Below, one piece after another: positions 57,344 to 64,000 of a stretch of 64,000 nucleotides of DNA. The notes under the pieces were generated by a model. That model was not told the DNA's origin, did not search any database, and saw only the letters and a program-made list of their open reading frames with translations. The position numbers and the translations under genes were made by a program. Every line of letters begins with the position of its first letter. Positions within the stretch are counted from its first letter, which is position 1. This stretch comes from Stachybotrys elegans (Eukaryota > Ascomycota > Sordariomycetes > Hypocreales > Stachybotryaceae), in the NCBI GenBank assembly GCA_020746835.1, contig JAGPNK010000026.1, forward strand, positions 1-64,000. The letters run 5' to 3'.

Positions 57344-58312
57344 ATGGACTTGCTGCTCATTTCCAGCGCCTTTGGTCTGTTGACCATTTCCTTCCTCCTC
57401 ACCCAGCTCGTCAGGCTGGCCCTGGTTTATCTGCGCCCCTCCAGGCTGTCCCGCTTTGCCCATGCCTCCCCCAGCGGCGCGGCACCTTGGGCGCTCGTCA
57501 CTGGCGCATCCGACGGAATCGGTCGCGCATTCGCCCAGGAGCTTGCTGCGGCCGGCTTCAACGTGGCGCTGCATGGGCGCAACCGCGACAAGCTCTCCAA
57601 AGTTGTCGAGCTTTTCCAGGCAGAGTTCCCGCAGCGAGAGTTCACCATTCTCGTCGCCGACGCAGGCTTGGTGCCGTGCGGAGCCTGTCTCGAGACGACG
57701 GGACCATCGCCCGAGCTTGTGGCCATGCAGCAGCAGCTGAGCAGTCTTCACCTCACGGTGCTCATCAACAATGCCGGCGGGGGAACTGGCATCTTCCAAC
57801 CTGTCAGTGCGGCGGCCCCGATCACCACGGCCAAGAACACCAGCCTAAACGCCCTCTTCCCCCTGGAGCTTACCCGCATGCTACTGCCGCAGCTTGCCCG
57901 CAATGGACCATCGTTGGTGGTGAACCTGAGCACCATGGGTGACGCCGGGTTTCCTCTGATCGCCTCCTACAGCGCCAGCAAAGCCTTTACCATGGCCATC
58001 ACGCGTGCGCTACGCCTAGAGATGCTGATGAATAATGAACCGGTTGAGGTTCTAGGGATAAAAGTCGGAAGAGTGACTGGAACAGGACCCTGTCGCGATC
58101 CCAGCTCGACCTTCCTGCCAAGTGCCGAGACAATGGCCAAGGCAGCGCTGTCGAAGGCAGGCTACGGAGGCGGCATCGTCGTCGGGTACTGGGCACATGC
58201 CATTCAGCAATTGGGAGCAAGTCTTTTCGCGGTGTTGCCCGAGTGGGTGGAGGACAACGTCAAGATTGGCATTATGCGAAAAATGGAGGATACAAGAAAG
58301 ACAAAGGCATAG
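57344..58312 (+). CDS. short-chain dehydrogenase/reductase, membrane-anchored (3-ketoacyl-CoA reductase-like)
   Basis: A single exon; the ATG at 57344 is chosen over an upstream in-frame ATG at 57239 because it starts directly at a hydrophobic anchor (LLLISSAFGLLTISFLLTQL). It encodes 322 residues. The cofactor motif is TGASDGIGRAFAQEL, then NNAGGG and the catalytic YSASK. The anchor plus the spacing recall the very-long-chain 3-oxoacyl-CoA reductase / 17-beta-HSD type 12 group in the ER. In this position a role in a biosynthetic group is as likely as fatty-acid elongation. Confidence 0.88.
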   Translation: MDLLLISSAFGLLTISFLLTQLVRLALVYLRPSRLSRFAHASPSGAAPWALVTGASDGIGRAFAQELAAAGFNVALHGRNRDKLSKVVELFQAEFPQREFTILVADAGLVPCGACLETTGPSPELVAMQQQLSSLHLTVLINNAGGGTGIFQPVSAAAPITTAKNTSLNALFPLELTRMLLPQLARNGPSLVVNLSTMGDAGFPLIASYSASKAFTMAITRALRLEMLMNNEPVEVLGIKVGRVTGTGPCRDPSSTFLPSAETMAKAALSKAGYGGGIVVGYWAHAIQQLGASLFAVLPEWVEDNVKIGIMRKMEDTRKTKA

Positions 58313-58517
58313 ACATGGAGGTGCCCTACAATAGGGTATGAAGATCAAGACAAATGCGCTTATGTTCGGCTTGGAGGGATAATTTACAATCAGATTCAGA
58401 AGGTAGAAGTGTTATTTATATTCCTGCCTCTCTTGAGAATACAACAAAGTTCCAAATGAACTCTGTCCGCCTATGCTAAAGTACACATTAATGACCCCTT
58501 TCCAGTACGCCGGCTGC

Positions 58518-61389
58518 TCAAACCACCGTGATTTTCGGCGTCTTGAACACACTCCAGTTGTCACCATTCTCGGGAACACCGAAAGGGTTCAGGGCGGCGA
58601 ATCGCATACTAGGCTCATGTCAGTAAACATATCGGGTTGTGTAGAAGAGTACTCACGTGTAGTTGCCAGGCTCAATCGTCGTTCCATCACCAAGCTTGCC
58701 CTCGGGCCACCAGTACTCGTGGAAGAGCTGGTTCTCGCTTGTATCGGCGTTGCGGTTGACCCAGACAACGGGGAAGGTGACTGTGACGTTTGGATAGTCA
58801 ACGGATCCCGTAGACTTATCGAGACCGTGCACGGTACCGACGAAGCCATTTTCGCCAGGCGTCAAAGGCCAGTGCCACTTTCTCTCGGTCCAGTCGGCAT
58901 CAAAGATCTACCACATGATTAGCAAACTCCTTGGTGGTACACGGTTGGAGAGTAGAGACGTACATCCCATCTGATCTGGGCAGATCCCCATTTGAGACGG
59001 GTGACGATGCGTGGAAAGTCAAGAGCAGCATCGCTGTTGTTGAAGGTGAAGACGGAGTCCTCCTCGATGGGCGTGTCATCGGGCGTGGAAACGGCGATAG
59101 GGTAGCCGGAGCGGTAGATGGGCGACACAACTTGCTTGAGGTTGGCGGCCACTCCGAAGTAAGGCACAGAAAGCTCCTCGCTGTTGCTTCCCTTGATGAC
59201 AATGTTACCGCTGTACGCAGGCAAGGCCTCGGCATTCCAGCCCTTGGAATCGGGGTTGGCGAAGTTGAGAGACACCGTCTTGCTCTGGCCAGGCTTGAGT
59301 GTGAAGCCTCTGGGGAGCTTGACATCGACGTCGAGTTGGATGGCCTCCAGCTCTGCCCAAGACTTGACCTGGCAGTCGTCGTCAGGGCATGCGTACGTCT
59401 CAAATCCGGCAGCAGGTGCGTGGCTAAAGGTGTAGTCAACGCTCTCCTCGCCGTTGTTGGTCAGCGTCACGTCGTGGTAACGACTGAAGTGGTGTGTATC
59501 GTTGAGACTGATCGTCTCAAAGTCCAGCTGTGTATCATAGTTGAGGACCTTCCAGCCGTCGATGAGACCCGTGCCGACTTGCTCGACAGGGGCCGTGAAG
59601 TCGGGGTAGACGACTCCACCATGATACCAGGGAATGGTCTGGCCACTGCTGATGATGCGGCGGCCCAGGGCGCGAGCCCAGCCCTTGTCGAGGGCCTTGC
59701 GACCTCCGTTCTTGCCGACCCAGAGGGCGGCGACACCGGCAACGTAGGGGCATGCCATGGACGTGCCCGAGAGGACAGCGTAGCCATTGTCGAGGTAGGT
59801 CGAGTAGATCTGACCTCCCGGGGCGCCGACATCCGGCTTGACCGTCAACTCATTCGCGGCACCCCAGGACGTAAAGTCGCTAGCCTTGCCGGCAGCTGGC
59901 CAGTCGACGAATGCTGGAACGTTCGAGTCGGCAGAGAAATTGCCCGTGACGCTGCCGCCGGCCTTGATGGTGTCGATGATCTTGGCGCCCGTCTCGGCCG
60001 TGAGCATGGCGGCAAGAATGCCCTCGACGCTTTGCGGGGTGGTGATGGTGCCCGCGTTGTTGTAGAAGAGGACGTACTTGGCACCGAGAGCGGCCAGGTT
60101 CTGCACCTTGGTGACAAAGGTACAGGTGCCACGCCTCACCAGGGGAATGACATTGTCGAGCCTCGGTGTGCCCGAAGGGTACGGCGTGCAGGCGTCGTTG
60201 ACAACGCTCGTGTCCAGGTTCAGCGGGCGAATCTCCCACCCGCTCACAGACGCCGGGAAGACGTCGGTAGAGGGCAGATACGCCTCGGTGACGGTGCTGT
60301 CGGAGCCGGATTCGGGGCTGTAGATGGCCTGCCAGGATCTAGCGGGCAGCTTTTCAGCCGAGATGGATGCCACGGCCACTACGTCCTTGCCCGTAGACCC
60401 GGTACTGCCGAAGAAGGGGCCTGCGCTGCCCTCGTTGCCTGCCGAGACGGAGATGAAGATGCCATCGGCGACGAGCCGGTCTGCCACGACTGCCCAGGCG
60501 TTCTGCGGCCACCCGTTAAAGTTGCCGATACTGCAGGTGATGATGTCGCAGCCGTCGGCGGCGGCCATGAGAAAGGCGTCAATGACGGTTTCATCGTCGG
60601 ACTCTTCGCTGCCCGCGGCCGAGAAGACCTTGTAGACGCGGAGCTTGGCCTTTGGCGCAACGCCGCTCCAGTAATCGTTCTCTCCGGCGATAATGCCCGA
60701 GACGTGGGTACCGTGGCCCTGGTTGTCGCGGGGGTCTGAGTCGGGGGCCTTCTGCAGGCCTGGGTGCCAAGGCGCATCGCCGACGAGATCGTAACCGCCA
60801 AGCACTTTGCAATCGGGGCCAATGCAGCCTCCCAGCTATCAAAATTGTCAGCGCGGCTCAACAAAGCTACTACGCATATGCGTAGGGCGGGGATGAGGCA
60901 ACTCACAGCTGGGTGCTCGTACCAAGCGCCCGTATCGACCACGCCGACGACGGCGCCCTCGCCAAAGAGGCCAGCATCGTGCAGCTTGCTGACGCCTGTG
61001 GTGTTGTGCACAATGTAGTCGAGGGGCTTGAAGGGGGCGGCGGTTTGGGCCTCGACAAGAGGCTCCAGCTTGTGGATGCTGTTGCGCCACACGTTGGCGA
61101 CCCCAGGCAAGGCAATCAGGCTGTCGACATCAAAGGCGTCGGTCTCGATGCTGGCGCCCGAGAAGACGGCGCTGTCGTACGTCTTGCGGACGCGGATGCC
61201 GCTCTTGCTGGCGAGGTTGTCGCGAGCCCGCAGGCCATTGGTGTTGGCCGCGTACTCGACAATGTACTGGTTGGCCCTGAATTCTTGCCCAGCGGCGAGG
61301 CCAATCGCCAGCCAGACGGCAGCCAAACGCAGAGAAACAGCCATCGCGGCAGGCCAGGCAGGGGATTGTGCTGTGCTGATGAGCGCCAC
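58518..61389 (-). CDS. second secreted subtilisin-like protease with PA domain (family S8)
   Basis: Four exons in transcription order: 61389-60907, 60835-58964, 58907-58657 and 58608-58518, giving 898 residues. If the second ATG (61344) is used, the N-terminus is a clean signal peptide (MAVSLRLAAVWLAIGLAAGQ), so the true start may be there. The triad is Asp152 (VVGVVDTGAWYEHPA), His202 (DNQGHGTHVSGI) and Ser520 (SGTSMACPYVAGVAALW). A PA insert holds RRGTCTFVTKVQNLAALGAKYVLFYNN (in two parts, RRGTCTF and VLFYNN). Fn3-like beta domains follow. It matches the gene at 19.3 kb in layout and size but differs in sequence, so the two are older paralogues. Confidence 0.93.
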
Positions 61390-62770
61390 ATGGGCTTGGC
61401 GGCTTGGCGGAAGCGCGGTTGTTCTTATAACCTCGACGGCCTAAAAGCACCTTCCCTTTCAAGCGCGACGACGGCTCTTCGGCATCGTCTAGCTGCTCAA
61501 TGGCACTTTCGAAAGTAGAAGGCTGGGATTGTAGTACTGTCCTTTTGTAATGAGAGTGGAGATTGGGAGGGAGGCAGCGTTCCTGATAGGCTGGTTGGGG
61601 CATCCCTCCGGCTTCCCTCGCCAAAGGTACCACTGTTGAGCGACCTTGACCATGAAGAACGGAACAAACCAACAGTAGCGATGGGAGGGGTCAGTATGGC
61701 ACAGCCCGGATCGTACGCCGACTAGTTATCACGGCTCCCCCATGCACGGATGCCTCCACGGATACCTCCTTGAGATCGCCGGGACTTATGTTTATCGCCT
61801 GATTCTTCCTACCTTAGCCGATTGGAACCGATAGAGGAGGGCGAGTCTCAACTGGGCCCAGACCACCAGACCAGCCGCCCCCAGAAAAGCACTGTCTGAG
61901 CCTAGGTGACCCGGAAAGTGGATTGCCATTGCTGTCAATGCGTCGCCTCCATGGCCAAACGCCATGCTTGATGCTGATATGGTTCTGACCACAGGAGTGA
62001 ATGAGACCCCAACCCCGATTTATGGCTTTTTTTATCAGTTAACATATAAGCGCGTCCAACATTAGCCTCGTTTTCCCGGCAGACAAGACTCGGTCAGCAC
62101 ATGCTAGATTGCAACACCGCTGCAACAATGGGCAATATTTTCTTCCGCCTTTGCGATGCGTAGAAGCTCCCAAAAATACGATCCACGTTGTATCCAATAT
62201 CTCATGGAAAACGACCGCTATTTTTATCGCCTTGGCAGTGGCTGCCAAGGCCCGCAACTTTACTAGTCAAGGACATCTTTTGAGGCAAGCATACGGATAG
62301 GCTTGATAACACAGCCATTGATCATCCATAACACATCTGCCAACAGACATCTATTGACTTGGTATCGTCTATTGACAGAGGGATCTCTGTCCTACAAGGG
62401 CACGGAGCACAGCGTCGGGAATTTCTACATACGAGGAGAGGATGGTGGATATTTGCAGTCAATCATCTGCTGGTACAAAAGAGAAGAAGAAAGAAAAAAG
62501 AGAAAAAGGAATTGCGCTTGAACGGCGCTCGGAAGGATTTGTCCAGATGCAATAAAGAGCATTATACCCATTCCTCTACCAAGCCAATCCTTTCATCTGA
62601 TAAATACATATTGCACCACGTTGAATTAGCAGATACGATAAACCCGGCATCAGGATTGGGAAACCAAACACCCATCAACCAGGATCCTGCACCATTATTT
62701 AACCCCTCCTCGCCCAATTACAACCCCCCGGTGTTTACCATTTTCATCCCCAAATTTTCTCCAATTGAAA
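61390..62770. other. intergenic, 1.4 kb
   Basis: No gene is seen. Short frames have no motif. An A-rich purine tract lies near 62480-62510. The right part is the promoter of the MFS gene. Confidence 0.5.
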
Positions 62771-64000
62771 ATGACTGTCACAGATGGCAAATCCGGCATC
62801 CTTGCCACGGAGCAAGAGGCAAAAGATGTCGAGGCTGTCATACCTCCAGCTTCACCGCCTCAAGAGTTGTACTCCGTTTTCGGGGCTCGGAAAAGATACG
62901 TCCTTACAATAGTCTTGGGTGCTGCCAGTCTGGCTTCGCCTCTATCTGCAAACATCTACTTCCCGCTTCTCCCCCTGCTCCAAGTGCAATACGAATCCTC
63001 TGCTCAGGCCATCAACCTGACCATCACGCTCTATGTGATTGTCCAAGCCATCATGCCGATCTTCTTTGGTCCGGCCGCAGACATCCATGGAAGACGTCCA
63101 ATCAGTCTTTTGGCCTATTGCGTCTTCGCACTGGCCAGCCTTGGGCTTTCCGTCAACGACTTATCCGGACGATCTTACCCGGCGCTCCTGCTGCTGCGTG
63201 CCCTGCAGGCTCTTGGTGCCAGTGTGTGCGCCAGTATTACATACGGAGTCATTTCGGACGTTTGCATCCCTGCAGAAAGAGGCTCTATGATCGGACCGAC
63301 CATTAGTGCAGCAAACGTGGGAACAGTGATTGGACCAGTGTTCGGTGGTCTGATTGCTTGGTCGACCGGCAGCGCTGCCTGGGTATTCATAACCTTGGCC
63401 ATTTATGGCGTCTCCAGTGCCGCAATGATTGCTCTCTGTTTTCCGGAGACTGCTCGAGCAGTTGTCGGGAATGGCATGAAGGGTAAACGACTGAAAAAGA
63501 CTGGTTTTTGGGGATGGGTTGTCCTAGGACCTCATTGGGGCCTCAGGGATAACGAGGCAGCTACCATCCCGACTGAGAGTGAACCAAAGCCCAAGAGATC
63601 CGTGAATCCGCTGGCGTGTTTATCTCTCCTGTTATGGAAAGATACTGCCCTGATTGTCTTTCTGTCTTCCTGTAATTACGCCGTTTGGTACACCGTGTTG
63701 GCTTCTATTCCACACGTATTCTCAGGCTTGTACGGCTGGTCGCAACTGTTGGTGGGATTGGCCTATCTCCCCCCAACAATCACAACACTGATTGCCGGAT
63801 TCGCCAACGGAAGCTGGACAAACTGGCGGTTCCGCCGTACTGCGCAGGAAGCCGGTCTTCCATGCGACTCTCACCACGTGGATGGCTTCCCTATCGAGCG
63901 TGCGCGCACCAGGGGATTATGGCCAATACTCGTGGGAACCTACGCCATCGTTGCAAGTCTAGGATGGGCAACCTACGCCAGAGCACATGTTGCTGTCCTA
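62771..64000 (+). CDS. MFS drug:H+ antiporter, DHA1 type (cut by the window edge)
   Basis: The frame is open from the ATG at 62771 to the last base (410 codons) with no stop, so the gene runs out of the window. It has an N-terminal hydrophilic tail and then MFS segments: LSANIYFPLLPLLQVQ, FGPAADIHGRRPISLL (the conserved loop 2-3 motif with G-x-x-D-x-x-G-R-R), VISDVCIPAERGSM and VGTVIGPVFGGLIAW (motif C of antiporters). Eight to nine membrane segments are visible. It probably exports small toxic or secondary compounds. Two membrane-distal loops between segments 6 and 7 are long and charged, as usual. Confidence 0.9.
   Translation, partial: MTVTDGKSGILATEQEAKDVEAVIPPASPPQELYSVFGARKRYVLTIVLGAASLASPLSANIYFPLLPLLQVQYESSAQAINLTITLYVIVQAIMPIFFGPAADIHGRRPISLLAYCVFALASLGLSVNDLSGRSYPALLLLRALQALGASVCASITYGVISDVCIPAERGSMIGPTISAANVGTVIGPVFGGLIAWSTGSAAWVFITLAIYGVSSAAMIALCFPETARAVVGNGMKGKRLKKTGFWGWVVLGPHWGLRDNEAATIPTESEPKPKRSVNPLACLSLLLWKDTALIVFLSSCNYAVWYTVLASIPHVFSGLYGWSQLLVGLAYLPPTITTLIAGFANGSWTNWRFRRTAQEAGLPCDSHHVDGFPIERARTRGLWPILVGTYAIVASLGWATYARAHVAVL

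Noticed and set aside
58931..60739. A 602-codon open frame on the plus strand
   Set aside because: It lies exactly antisense to the catalytic region of the second subtilase, has no start context, domain or splice pattern, and is explained by the GC-rich third positions of the real gene.
1..64000. CRISPR arrays, bacterial operons or replication origins
   Set aside because: The DNA is eukaryotic, with spliced genes throughout; no regularly spaced repeats other than the short tandem ones listed.

Overview
This window is nuclear DNA of a filamentous ascomycete (Pezizomycotina-type). Nearly every gene carries short 45-60 nt GT-AG introns. The families are typical of moulds: a prenyltransferase, an A-T-reductase NRPS-like enzyme, Pth11-type membrane proteins, P450s, secreted subtilases, LysM and tyrosinase proteins, and many permeases. 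The species cannot be told from the sequence alone. Gene models were built by hand by joining open frames at splice sites that keep the frame and restore family motifs.

Layout. 0-6 kb: the 3' end of a TPR-like gene, an ankyrin-type gene, a decayed LysM gene and a Ure2p-like glutathione transferase. 6-15.5 kb: a compact secondary-metabolite locus. A phenylalanine/aromatic ammonia-lyase faces a DMATS-type prenyltransferase across a shared promoter, followed by a 1050-residue A-T-R carboxylate reductase and a Pth11-like gene. The prenyltransferase and the Pth11-like gene each carry one in-frame TAG. 16-24.5 kb: a secreted LVIVD/choice-of-anchor-B-like protein, a PA-domain subtilase, a small RBR ubiquitin ligase and a relic RZ-type zinc finger. 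24.5-31 kb: gene-poor and partly AT-rich, holding one secreted protein of unknown function. 31-37 kb: a PGAP4-like glycosyltransferase, a tiny stress/conidiation-type gene with a 22-nt first exon, a secreted tyrosinase and another secreted protein. 40-48.5 kb: an amino-acid permease, then a probable nitrogen-salvage group (Dal5-type MFS permease, amidase, PuuE-like deacetylase/allantoinase) with GATA sites between the last two. 49-61.4 kb: a second tailoring-enzyme group (two P450s, an intact Pth11-like protein, a methyltransferase, a short-chain reductase) ending in a second PA-domain subtilase. The window ends inside a DHA1-type MFS transporter.

How it may fit together. The 6-15 kb locus could deaminate phenylalanine (or tyrosine) to a cinnamic acid, activate and reduce that acid to the aldehyde, and prenylate it. 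If the TAG codons are real, this copy is losing the prenylation step. A short stretch between the two P450 genes at 51.2-51.4 kb resembles the 5' region of the DMATS gene, so the two tailoring regions may share history. Both Pth11-like genes have an identical 20-nt second exon. The product, and whether the two regions work together, are inference.
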